Assembly (NCBI GenBank): GCA_038740345.1 | Contig: JAVYMA010000006.1 | Coordinates: 1-64,000, forward strand | Direction: 5' to 3' | DNA length: 64,000 nucleotides | From: Methanomassiliicoccales archaeon | GTDB taxonomy: Archaea; Thermoplasmatota; Thermoplasmata; Methanomassiliicoccales; UBA472 | Shown: positions 51,536 to 59,425 of the stretch, piece by piece | Layout: each line of letters begins with the position of its first letter | Position numbering within the stretch: position 1 is the first letter of the stretch | Translations under genes and position numbers: made by a program | Notes under the pieces: generated by a model | What the model was told of the DNA's origin: nothing | Databases searched by the model: none | What the model saw: the letters and a program-made list of their open reading frames with translations, nothing else

Positions 51536-52438
51536 TTAACGTCTTCGTCCCTTGGCCTTTTCTACCGCCATCTCGGCCGCGCGCACGGTATTGACCATGA
51601 GCATGGCCCGGGTCAACAGACCAACGCCTCCAGGCACAGGAGTTATGGCCTTGGCCTTCTTGCTGACCGCTTCGAAATCCACATCCCCCACCAGACGATA
51701 TCCTTTCTCGGACTTAGGGTCATCCACTCGATTCATCCCCACGTCCACCACCACTGCCCCCTCCTTGACCATATCTGCCCCTATGGCCTTGGGCCTTCCC
51801 ATGGCCACTATGAGCACATCGGCCTGTCTGGTGAAATAAGAGAGGTCCTTGGTGGCGGAATGGCACACGGTAACGGTAGCGTTGGCCCCGACCCCCTTCT
51901 GCATGAGCATCGCGGCCATGGGCTTGCCCACAATGTTGCTGCGCCCCACAATCACCACATGCTTCCCTTCAGGCGAGTTGCCGCTGCGCAGCAAAAGCTC
52001 CTTTATGCCTTGTGGGGTACAGGGGAGCATGCCTGGAGACCCCAGCAGCATCTTGCCCACGTTTATGGGGTTGAAACCGTCAACATCCTTATCCGGCTCG
52101 ATGCGCTCCATGACCTTGGCCTCGGCGATATGGCGCGGTAGTGGCATCTGCACCAGGACGCCATGGATCTTAGGATCGGCCTGCAGGTAATCCAGATTTC
52201 GCAGCAACTCTTCCTCGGACACCGTCTCAGGGAGATTCAGCTGTTTGCTGTTTATGCCCAATTCCCGGCATTCCTTGGTCTTCATGCTCACGTATACCTT
52301 GGAGGCTGGATCCTCACCCACCAGCACCACGCCTAAGCCCGGCGTATTCCCTGACAAGTGAAGTCGCATAACTCTCTCCTTCAGCTCTGCCTTAATCTGT
52401 GCCGCTATCCTGCCGCAATCGATAACCTGTGCAGGCAT
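51536..52438 (-). CDS. folD: Methylene-THF dehydrogenase / methenyl-THF cyclohydrolase FolD
   Basis: FolD joins 10-formyl-THF and 5,10-methylene-THF through methenyl-THF with NADP(H). The 300-residue protein has the catalytic Lys in KVYVSMKTKECRELGI, the HGVLVQMPLPRHI block, DVDGFNPINVG, GRSNIVGKPMAAML at the NADP site, and TPVPGGVGLLTRAML. It is typical throughout. It is divergent from fhs. Together with fhs and metVF it forms the THF-linked methyl branch of the Wood-Ljungdahl pathway. FolD in an archaeon that has Fhs suggests catabolic or autotrophic C1 flow as well as purine supply. Confidence 0.96.
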   Translation of the reverse strand: MPAQVIDCGRIAAQIKAELKERVMRLHLSGNTPGLGVVLVGEDPASKVYVSMKTKECRELGINSKQLNLPETVSEEELLRNLDYLQADPKIHGVLVQMPLPRHIAEAKVMERIEPDKDVDGFNPINVGKMLLGSPGMLPCTPQGIKELLLRSGNSPEGKHVVIVGRSNIVGKPMAAMLMQKGVGANATVTVCHSATKDLSYFTRQADVLIVAMGRPKAIGADMVKEGAVVVDVGMNRVDDPKSEKGYRLVGDVDFEAVSKKAKAITPVPGGVGLLTRAMLMVNTVRAAEMAVEKAKGRRR

Positions 52439-52631
52439 CCCATCTCCTCTTGAGTATAAAGATGAATGAGGAGCTATTACTTTATTGGTTCTCTATCGGT
52501 GATACCTGTGTACCTCAATGCATAGCAACTAATCATTCCTCTAGCATATCTCTCCAAAGGCTGCTTTAGAATTGATATTTATAGGGTCGTCTGATACCGT
52601 TATCCGCTTTGACCTTTGTTGAGGTGCCTCC
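52439..52631. promoter_or_regulatory. Divergent folD-fhs promoter region
   Basis: Toward fhs, ATATTTATA at 52575-52583 is a TATA box 49-57 nt before the GTG at 52632, giving a short leader of about 30 nt with GAGGTG 5 nt before the GTG. Toward folD, GGAG precedes the ATG and CTTTATACT about 18 nt upstream resembles a TATA box. The two genes can be regulated together from this region. Confidence 0.5.
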
Positions 52632-54305
52632 GTGAAGACAAACATCGAGATCGCTCAGGCCGCCAAGTGTCTGCCTATCGAGGAAGTGGCCAGCAAGATA
52701 GGCCTATCCCCGGATGATCTGCAGCGCTACGGGAAATATGCCGCCAAGATACCCTTGGAAGTTCTGCGCCGCTTTGAGGATAGGCCCAATGGAAAGCTCA
52801 TCGTCACCACGGCCGTCACCCCTACTCCCGCGGGGGAAGGCAAGACCGTAACCACCATAGGCCTTGTTCAGGGTTTGGGGAAATTGAACCGCCGGGTTAT
52901 CGGCGCCTTGCGCCAGCCTTCCTTAGGCCCGGTATTCGGAACCAAAGGCGGAGCCACGGGAGGAGGCAGGTCACAAGTATATCCCATGTGGGAGATAGAC
53001 CTTCACTTCACAGGTGACATCCATGCGGTGGGGGCGGCCCATAATCTGTTATCAGCCATAATCGAGAACCATGTTAACCGCAAGAATGAGCTGAATATCG
53101 ATCCTACCCGCATCATCTGGAAGAAGGCCATAGACATGAACTGCCGGGAGCTGAGGCAGATAATCGTGGGTTTGGGGGGAAGAGGGGAAGGAGGCGTGCC
53201 GCATGAATCAGGTTTCATTATTACCGCTGCTTCTGAGATAAGCGCCATCTTGGCCTTGTCCACATCTATGCAAGACCTCAAGGAGCGGCTGGGGCGCATG
53301 ATCGTGGCCTATACCTATGATAAGAAACCGGTGTATGCCAAGCAACTGGGATGCATAGGGGCTATGGCTCTGCTTTTGCGCGAGGCTATCAAGCCCAACA
53401 TCGTCCAGACACTGGAAGGTGAGCCCATGTTCATACATGGCTTCCCCTTCGCCAACATCGCGCATGGCAATAATTCGTTGTTAGCCACCAAATACGCCCT
53501 CAAATTGGCGGATTACGTGGTCACAGAGGCAGGTTTCGGGACTGATCTAGGTGCAGAAAAATTCTTTAACATAGTCTGCCGCGTGGGTGGTCTGAGGCCG
53601 GACTGCGCGGTGCTAGTAGCCTCGATTAGGGCTCTCAAGATGCATGGAGGATGCCCCTTGGAGAAATGTGAGGTCAAGAACCTAGAGGCCCTGGAAAGAG
53701 GCCTGGCCAATCTAGAGAGGCATGTGCTCAACGTGCGCAAGTATGGCGTTCCAGTGGTGGTGGCCATCAATCATTTCCAGACCGATACGGTAGAGGAAGT
53801 GGAGCTGGTGATGCAGCATTGCCGTCGTCTTGGTGTGCGCTCTGCCGTCTCTTTCGTCTTCGATCAGGGCGGAGAGGGCGGCGTGCAATTGGCCCATCAA
53901 GTATTGGAGGCCATCGAGAAGGATCAGAACTCCTTCAAATTCTTGTACGACTTGAACATGCCCATCCGCAAGAAGATCGAGACGGTGGCCAGGGAGATGT
54001 ATGGCGCGGGGGAGATCAAATTCCACGCTGAGGCTGAGAAAGACCTGGAATGGATAGAGAAGAACGGCTACGGAGGGCTGCCGGTGTGCATAGCTAAGAC
54101 CCAGCATTCAGTTACCGACGACCCCAAGATCAAAGGCGCTCCCATGGGCTGGACTCTGACTGTGAAGGAGGTGCAGGTATCCGCCGGGGCAGGCTTCGTG
54201 GTGGCCATTTGCGGGGACATCATGTTGATACCGGGTCTGCCTGCCAGGCCTAACGCTTTGGACATGGATGTGTTCGACGACGGCAGGATCGTGGGTCTGA
54301 ATTAA
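52632..54305 (+). CDS. fhs: Formate--tetrahydrofolate ligase
   Basis: Fhs joins formate to THF using ATP, the entry step of the THF methyl branch. The 557-residue length is typical. The P-loop is TPTPAGEGKTVTTIGL, followed by the family blocks GATGGGRSQVYPMWEIDLHFTG (in two parts), GFIITAASEISAILAL, KPNIVQTLEG and LPARPNALDMDVFDDGRIVGL at the end. The start is GTG with GAGGTG upstream. It is a bacterial-type enzyme; most archaea use tetrahydromethanopterin instead. That suggests gene transfer into the lineage, or an old THF pathway. It is divergent from folD. Confidence 0.97.
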   Translation: MKTNIEIAQAAKCLPIEEVASKIGLSPDDLQRYGKYAAKIPLEVLRRFEDRPNGKLIVTTAVTPTPAGEGKTVTTIGLVQGLGKLNRRVIGALRQPSLGPVFGTKGGATGGGRSQVYPMWEIDLHFTGDIHAVGAAHNLLSAIIENHVNRKNELNIDPTRIIWKKAIDMNCRELRQIIVGLGGRGEGGVPHESGFIITAASEISAILALSTSMQDLKERLGRMIVAYTYDKKPVYAKQLGCIGAMALLLREAIKPNIVQTLEGEPMFIHGFPFANIAHGNNSLLATKYALKLADYVVTEAGFGTDLGAEKFFNIVCRVGGLRPDCAVLVASIRALKMHGGCPLEKCEVKNLEALERGLANLERHVLNVRKYGVPVVVAINHFQTDTVEEVELVMQHCRRLGVRSAVSFVFDQGGEGGVQLAHQVLEAIEKDQNSFKFLYDLNMPIRKKIETVAREMYGAGEIKFHAEAEKDLEWIEKNGYGGLPVCIAKTQHSVTDDPKIKGAPMGWTLTVKEVQVSAGAGFVVAICGDIMLIPGLPARPNALDMDVFDDGRIVGLN

Positions 54306-54336
54306 GCATGATTGAATAAAAGGCAATGTACGCTCT

Positions 54337-54352
54337 AGGCCTGGCCTTTTTT
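54337..54352 (+). terminator. Possible fhs terminator
   Basis: AGGC-CTG-GCCT forms a small stem 29 nt after the fhs stop, overlapping a run of six T (54347-54352). The T run is the stronger sign for an archaeal terminator. Confidence 0.4.
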
Positions 54353-54677
54353 CTCCTCATCTCTTTCGAAAGCTGCGACGAAAAACGTCAATATAGGAAT
54401 TCGCTCAAGCTGCAAGGAAACGTGTCCTCTCTCGTTAAACTAGATTGAGGTGTTAATGCATATTTTAAATGAAGCGTTTAAGTCCTCATTGATTTTTGAA
54501 CGCTTGTCGCCCAGAATCCAATTCTATATTTTATCTGAGCTTGAGATTCTCTGCGACCGTTGTTTGGCAGCACGAAATTCCACTGCCTAATCTTCTAAAA
54601 ATCCCTCCTCGCCTTACTTGCATCCCTGAAAGGGCGCTAAGATGCATCTCAATTCTTAAATCGAGCTTACCATTTCT
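54353..54677. other. Intergenic region between convergent genes
   Basis: These 325 nt separate fhs (plus) from the deacetylase gene (minus), both of which end here. No gene, hairpin of note or promoter was recognised. An open frame across 54496-54813 has no family resemblance. Confidence 0.35.
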
Positions 54678-55514
54678 TCATCTTTTCCAGGCCTCGGCTA
54701 TCTCCTGCATAGTCAAGAACTCCATGCCCTCCTCCCTCACTCCCTGTAGGACTCGGCGCAGGTTGTGGAGGTTAGCCTTTGTCGAGGCTTCATCCAATAT
54801 ACCGCGATTATAAGTTTCTACCAAATGCCAGCTATGGGTGGCTAGGACCAATACGCCATGGTGTACTGAGGCCGCCAAGCGGCGGTAGTCCTCCGGTGCC
54901 CTTCTCCCTTCGTGCATGGGCCAGAGATATGAGACAATCTTTCTCCCGGCCAAGTCCATGGCGCTCGCAAGAGGTATCTCCAGCAGCTCCCCCGCCACCT
55001 TAAAAGGTCTGATGCTCCCCTCATCATCGATAGGCCTGGTGAAAGAGGAATCATAAGCGAAACCTTTCTTATGAAGTAGATAGAGCGTCCTTTGGTCGAT
55101 ATGTTGGTATGGAGCACGGAAGCCTTGAGGCTCGAGGGAGAATACTTCTTTAACAATCTCCTTGGAGCGGTCCAGCATTTCTGAGATTTCCCAGCCTGTG
55201 AGCGGTAGACCTGTGGATTCACCAGTTATATCTTCATGGCACACCCCATGACATGCCACTTCATGGCGGGAGAGCAGTTTCCTTACATCCATCTCTCTGG
55301 CCAAGTGGATAAGGGTCTCGCCTTCCAGGAAGAAGGTGGCCCTTATGCCCAACTCTGAAAGCAAGTCCACGGCCAGACAAAGGCCTTTGGCCGAGGAGGA
55401 GAATCTCGCCTCTAACCTATCTCTCTCGGGGCATTTGGAGCACGCCTCCTTCTTGCCTGGTGCAGGGAGGTTCACGTCCCTGTCCACATCCAAGGTGAAG
55501 GCCGCTACCCTCAT
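54678..55514 (-). CDS. Polysaccharide deacetylase (NodB-like)
   Basis: The 278-residue protein has the NodB fold motifs: FTLDVDRD with the catalytic and metal-binding Asp pair, ATFFLEGE, HEVACHGVCHED with the two metal His residues, GFRAPYQH and THSWHLV near the end. It removes acetyl groups from N-acetyl sugars or related chains. There is no signal peptide, so it would act in the cytosol, perhaps on sugar-nucleotide or lipid-linked intermediates. An extra Cys pair (CSKC at about 22) is unusual and could bind zinc. It is divergent from the HdrA-like operon. Confidence 0.88.
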   Translation of the reverse strand: MRVAAFTLDVDRDVNLPAPGKKEACSKCPERDRLEARFSSSAKGLCLAVDLLSELGIRATFFLEGETLIHLAREMDVRKLLSRHEVACHGVCHEDITGESTGLPLTGWEISEMLDRSKEIVKEVFSLEPQGFRAPYQHIDQRTLYLLHKKGFAYDSSFTRPIDDEGSIRPFKVAGELLEIPLASAMDLAGRKIVSYLWPMHEGRRAPEDYRRLAASVHHGVLVLATHSWHLVETYNRGILDEASTKANLHNLRRVLQGVREEGMEFLTMQEIAEAWKR

Positions 55515-55597
55515 GATACTCTAATCGAAGGAAAGGTCAATAATCTTTTGTCCAGCGGTGAGCGGTTTCTGTAGGAATGGTTGAAGGCTGAGAAGCT

Positions 55598-55606
55598 ATA
55601 TATAAA
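55598..55606 (+). promoter_or_regulatory. TATA box of the hdrA-mvhD-metVF operon
   Basis: ATATATAAA lies 28-36 nt before the GTG at 55634 and 31-39 nt before the ATG at 55637. It is one of the strongest TATA boxes in the window and would give a very short leader. Confidence 0.6.
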
Positions 55607-55633
55607 GAATCGAGTCTCGCAATAGAGTCGCCG

Positions 55634-56743
55634 GTGATGAGCCTGGATGAGCAAACCTCCAAAGAGTGTGAGATCAAACCGCTTCAGGATAGTACAACTG
55701 AAAATGTTCGAAGAGTGGCTATTATAGGATCTGGAATAGCTGGCTTGTGCGCTGCACTGAGCCTCGGGGAGAGGGGAGTACCCTCCATCATAATCGAGAA
55801 GGAGCATGAATTGGGCGGGCTCTGCGCGCAGCTGAGCTGTAAGGGCGTGGAGCGATGCGTGCGATGCGATGTGTGCCTGGCAAGGGACAAGATAAAACTG
55901 GTCAGAGACTCGCCTGGGGTGGAGATAATTAAGGATGCGGAGGTTATGGCGCTCGAGGGAAGGCCAGGGGATTTCATTCTCCGCCTTACCAAGTCATCCC
56001 AGTTGTTAGAGCTCAAAGTGGGGGCAGTCATATGCTCCGTCGGAGCTATTCCTTTCCATCCCCAATCGGACAGGAGGCTGGGATATGGTGAAGTAGCGGA
56101 TGTCATCACCTCTTTAGAGATGGAGAAGGGATTGGCAAGCTCAGGCAGGATCCTTGTTCCATCCACCGCAAAGGAGCCCAGCAGCCTGGCCTTCGTCCAA
56201 TGCGTAGGTTCGCGGGATGACAGACTGCGCGCCTCCTACTGTTCTAGCTATTGCTGTAAATCCTCTTTCAAGCTGGCACAAGCCGTCAAAACCAGGGTTC
56301 CCGCTTGCAGTGTAACCTTCTTTTATATGGACCTCAGGCTGCAGGACCCTAGGGAGAACATCAGGCTATGGGCTTCCCTTCAGGAGAATGTGGAACTCAT
56401 AAGATCGAGGCCTTCGGAGATCCTTAGGGGCGAGGACGGTAGGCCATTGGTCCGCTTCGTCCGAGAGGATGAGAGTATCGTCGAAGAGCGTTCTTTTGAT
56501 CTGGTGGTCCTTGCTACGGGGCTTCGGCCAGTAACGAACGCAAGAAAATTGAGCGCAGCGTTGGGGATTGAACTTGATGCGTTCGGTTTCATCTCCACGA
56601 GCACATACGACAGGTGGTGCTCGAGCAGAGCTGGTGTTTTCGTCGCGGGTTCCTGCGCGGGCCCCAAGGATATCGTGGCCAGCGCGGAGGATGGAGCAGC
56701 CGCGGCTAGCAGGGCAATAGCTCTTCTGGAGGGTCGCTCATGA
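55634..56743 (+). CDS. hdrA: HdrA-like flavoprotein, FAD core domain
   Basis: This 369-residue protein has the FAD core of HdrA: VAIIGSGIAGLCAALSLGE, the ELGGLCAQLS segment, the Cys block RCVRCDVCLARDK, and VQCVGSRDD followed by YCSSYCCKSSFK, which in HdrA binds a cluster. Standard HdrA has an N-terminal cluster domain before this core and ferredoxin domains in and after it. Those are absent here and are found in the next gene. The start is GTG 55634 or ATG 55637. Its stop overlaps the next start by 4 nt. It is likely to be the bifurcating flavin or an electron relay. Confidence 0.8.
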   Translation: MMSLDEQTSKECEIKPLQDSTTENVRRVAIIGSGIAGLCAALSLGERGVPSIIIEKEHELGGLCAQLSCKGVERCVRCDVCLARDKIKLVRDSPGVEIIKDAEVMALEGRPGDFILRLTKSSQLLELKVGAVICSVGAIPFHPQSDRRLGYGEVADVITSLEMEKGLASSGRILVPSTAKEPSSLAFVQCVGSRDDRLRASYCSSYCCKSSFKLAQAVKTRVPACSVTFFYMDLRLQDPRENIRLWASLQENVELIRSRPSEILRGEDGRPLVRFVREDESIVEERSFDLVVLATGLRPVTNARKLSAALGIELDAFGFISTSTYDRWCSSRAGVFVAGSCAGPKDIVASAEDGAAAASRAIALLEGRS

Positions 56744-58326
56744 GCGATGAGTGTGTATATGTTATGGTGTGCTCATGGGCAGGAGGAGAGCGACCCCCCT
56801 TCCAGGTGCAAGAGCTGGTTGAATATGCGGCAGGGCTAAAGGGAGTCGCTGCTGCCTTTCTCATCCCTCGATTGTGCAAGAGCGAGGGCAGGGAGCAGGC
56901 GCGTGCTTTACTGAAAAACTCCAAGGCTAACAGAGTGGTGTTGGTTGGTTGTCACGATTCAGGATTTAGAGCAGAATTCGCCAAGCTGATGGAAGGATCA
57001 GGCTTGAGTCCATACGGTCTCGAAATTGCGAACGTTAGGGAATTGGCTGCCTACATCCATCCGCCGGAGGCGGCGTTAAGAAAGGCCAAGGCCATGATGG
57101 CCGCCGCGGTGGAAAAGATGAGGGCCTGGAATCCGCCGCCCACTTTCCTAGAGGGAAGAACTTTGCGCAGGGTGGCCGTCATAGGGAGTGGTCTTACCGC
57201 CACCTTGGCTTCGCGAGAACTGGTAGCTCAAGGCTTGGAAGTGGAAGTGATCGTCCCGAAGAATCAGATCAGCACCCCCCCCTCCTATATCTTTGCTGAT
57301 GAGAAGGAGATGAAAAGAGGTCATAGCACATTAAAAGAGTTGGAAGCTAAGGTTAAAGTACTGTGGGGCAAGAGAGTCATCCGCTGTGAGGGTGTACCAG
57401 GAGATTTTGAGCTGGAGATGGAAAGCGCGGAAGGCATTTCCCGAGCCCGCTACGGGGCTATCATCCTAGCTCCAGAACCTTGCTTGGAGCTCAGGGACCT
57501 AGAGGGGAGACCAGTTCAGGAGAGTAGGATGGCGAATTCTAATCACATTTCGATCGTGGTCTTGCCCGGAGGCAGGAGTTCCGGCACGGATTGTTCCTGC
57601 ATCTCTCCGCGCGCCACGCTATTCGCCCTGAAGGCCAAGGCGAACGCGTCGAACCTGAGCATCTCGCTCTTAGGAAGGGAATTAAGGGCGATGGGAAAGA
57701 TGGAGGCGTTGCAGCGCCAGGCCCAATGCCTGGGGGTTACGTTCTATAGACTTCAAGGGGAGGTGCATTGGCAGGGCTCGGGGCCATATGAGATTAGCTT
57801 CCAGGATTCGCTATTAGGGCCAATCCGCTTGAAGGCAGATTTGGTGCTCAGGGACAGCATCACCAATGCGGAGGCGGAAGAACTCGCTAGGATATTCAAA
57901 CTTCCCCTGGATGACAAGGGTGACATCCTACGGATGGATTCTAGGCTCAGACCAGGTGAGACGGTCAGGGCTGGGATATTGGCGTGTCGATACCGCCTAG
58001 GCAATATGTTATTCGAAGACCTGGAGAGAGAGGCGGCTGCAGCCGCAGCGCGAGCGGCGGAGCTGCTTAAAGGGAATGCCCGGCGCGAGGGGGCGCTGGC
58101 GCAGGTTGACAAGGAAAAATGCTCGGCCTGCCTGAGCTGTGTGCGCATCTGCCCTTATTCCGCTCCGCGCATAGGGGAGGGAGGCAAGGCCGAAGTCATT
58201 CCAGAGTTATGCCAGGGTTGCGGAGCCTGCGCACCTCTCTGTCCCAGCCGCGCCATAGCGATGCATATGGACACTGAAGAGCAGATATACGCCCAAACCA
58301 GGGCGCTCTTGAGGTGCTTAGGATGA
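56740..58326 (+). CDS. Second HdrA-like protein: N-terminal HdrA domain, degenerate FAD domain, C-terminal 2[4Fe-4S]
   Basis: Residues 1-130 look like the N-terminal domain of HdrA (VYVMVCSWAGG, LIPRLCKSEG, VVLVGCHDSGF, LEIANVRELAAYIH), but the usual C-x-C is reduced to one Cys with Trp nearby. A Rossmann domain follows (VAVIGSGLTATLASREL) in which the rest of the FAD motif is poorly kept. The C-terminus has two cluster motifs, CSACLSCVRICPY and CQGCGACAPLCPS. So the parts that the first HdrA-like protein lacks are here. The pair probably forms one functional HdrA. The gene overlaps both neighbours by 4 nt (ATGA). Confidence 0.8.
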   Translation: MSDECVYVMVCSWAGGERPPFQVQELVEYAAGLKGVAAAFLIPRLCKSEGREQARALLKNSKANRVVLVGCHDSGFRAEFAKLMEGSGLSPYGLEIANVRELAAYIHPPEAALRKAKAMMAAAVEKMRAWNPPPTFLEGRTLRRVAVIGSGLTATLASRELVAQGLEVEVIVPKNQISTPPSYIFADEKEMKRGHSTLKELEAKVKVLWGKRVIRCEGVPGDFELEMESAEGISRARYGAIILAPEPCLELRDLEGRPVQESRMANSNHISIVVLPGGRSSGTDCSCISPRATLFALKAKANASNLSISLLGRELRAMGKMEALQRQAQCLGVTFYRLQGEVHWQGSGPYEISFQDSLLGPIRLKADLVLRDSITNAEAEELARIFKLPLDDKGDILRMDSRLRPGETVRAGILACRYRLGNMLFEDLEREAAAAAARAAELLKGNARREGALAQVDKEKCSACLSCVRICPYSAPRIGEGGKAEVIPELCQGCGACAPLCPSRAIAMHMDTEEQIYAQTRALLRCLG

Positions 58327-58724
58327 GGATAATAGGCTTCGTGTGCGAGCACGGCGGCGCATCAGCTTTTCGTCTGGCAGGAGAACGCAAGCTAGAGTTG
58401 CCCACGGAGGTCGCTCTCATCTCATTGCCATGTTTAGGGAGGCTGGACGTGATGCACATCCTTAGGGCTTTCCGAGAAGGAGCGGACGCAGTTTTCGTGG
58501 CGGGATGCCTGGAGGGCAATTGCCATCATTTATATGGCAACATAGAAGCAGCCAAGAGGGTGGAACAGGCCAAGCGCATCCTTGAGCAAGTGGGCTTGGG
58601 GAAAGAGAGGCTAGAGATGTTCCATCTCTCCTCGGACCAATCGTGGAAAGCGAAGGAGGTGGCCGAACTCATGCTCGAACGAGCTAAGGAGATAGGGGAG
58701 AGCCCGTTGGGGGTAAGAGGATGA
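58323..58724 (+). CDS. mvhD: MvhD-type electron transfer subunit (second copy)
   Basis: The 133-residue protein has an MvhD/FrhD pattern: IGFVCEHGGASAFR at the start, LPCLGRLDVMHILRAFREGADAVFVAGC, then GNCHHLYGNIEA. Compared with the first MvhD, the first cluster segment is reduced from CCNWC to one Cys (VCEHGG), so not all [2Fe-2S] ligands are kept. It may bridge HdrA-like proteins to MetVF without carrying a standard cluster. The ATG at 58323 overlaps the previous stop (ATGA), and its own stop overlaps metV (ATGA). Confidence 0.85.
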   Translation: MRIIGFVCEHGGASAFRLAGERKLELPTEVALISLPCLGRLDVMHILRAFREGADAVFVAGCLEGNCHHLYGNIEAAKRVEQAKRILEQVGLGKERLEMFHLSSDQSWKAKEVAELMLERAKEIGESPLGVRG

Positions 58725-59425
58725 TCGTAGGGGAGCAGAAGCCTCTGGAAGAGATCTTCAGGATGCTTTCGGGCCATGAGCGCATCCTTGTCGCGGGATG
58801 CCGTTCCTGTGTGGCGGTGTGCCATGCGGGGGGAGAGAAGGAAGTATCCATCCTGGCCGAGGCCTTGCGCCTTCGTGCCAGCCTTGCTAATCACCCCTGG
58901 AAGGTGGAAGAGATCACGGTGGAGAGGCAGTGCGAGCGAGAGTGGGTGGAGGCCATGGGGCCATTGGTAAAAGGCAAAGATGCCGTGCTCTCCCTGGCCT
59001 GTGGGGTTGGGGCGCAAACCGTGCAGGTGCTCTATCCTAGGATCAGGGTGTTGCCAGGTTTGAACACCAGTCACATGGGCGCGCCTGATATGCCTGGAGT
59101 CTTCGTGGAGAAATGCGGCGGTTGCGGTGATTGTCTCCTCCACCTAACCGGTGGCATATGTCCCATCGCCCGTTGTGCCAAGAGCCTGCTAAATGGTCCT
59201 TGCGGGGGCTCCCAGAATGGCAGGTGCGAGATCTCTCCTGAAGTGCCGTGCGCCTGGGATCAGATCGTGCGCAGCCTGGAGGCAATGGGCAGGTCGGACC
59301 TGCTCGAGGAGCCCATACCTCCCAAGAGCTGGTTGACAGCCAGGGATGGGGGGCCGCGCAGGACGGTGATCCCAACAGCGGTCATCAGCGAGGAGCAAAG
59401 GAAGATGAAGGGGGAGAGGCCTTGA
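58721..59425 (+). CDS. metV: Methylene-THF reductase zinc/iron-sulfur subunit MetV
   Basis: MetV is the partner of MetF in acetogens and related anaerobes. The 234-residue protein has an N-terminal Cys pair (GCRSCVAVCHAGG), an alpha/beta middle (VLSLACGVGAQTV) and the signature end KCGGCGDCLLHLTGGICP, RCAKSLLNGPCGG and GRCEISPEVPCAWD, which holds many cysteines for a cluster and zinc. Its gene is coupled to both mvhD and metF by 4-nt overlaps. The product should let MetF receive electrons from the HdrA/MvhD proteins and not directly from NADH. Confidence 0.9.
   Translation: MIVGEQKPLEEIFRMLSGHERILVAGCRSCVAVCHAGGEKEVSILAEALRLRASLANHPWKVEEITVERQCEREWVEAMGPLVKGKDAVLSLACGVGAQTVQVLYPRIRVLPGLNTSHMGAPDMPGVFVEKCGGCGDCLLHLTGGICPIARCAKSLLNGPCGGSQNGRCEISPEVPCAWDQIVRSLEAMGRSDLLEEPIPPKSWLTARDGGPRRTVIPTAVISEEQRKMKGERP

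Noticed and set aside
59248-59421. Longer metF start with 58 extra residues
   Set aside because: This part only overlaps metV in another frame. The TTG at 59422 has a strong ribosome site and the usual MetF N-terminus.
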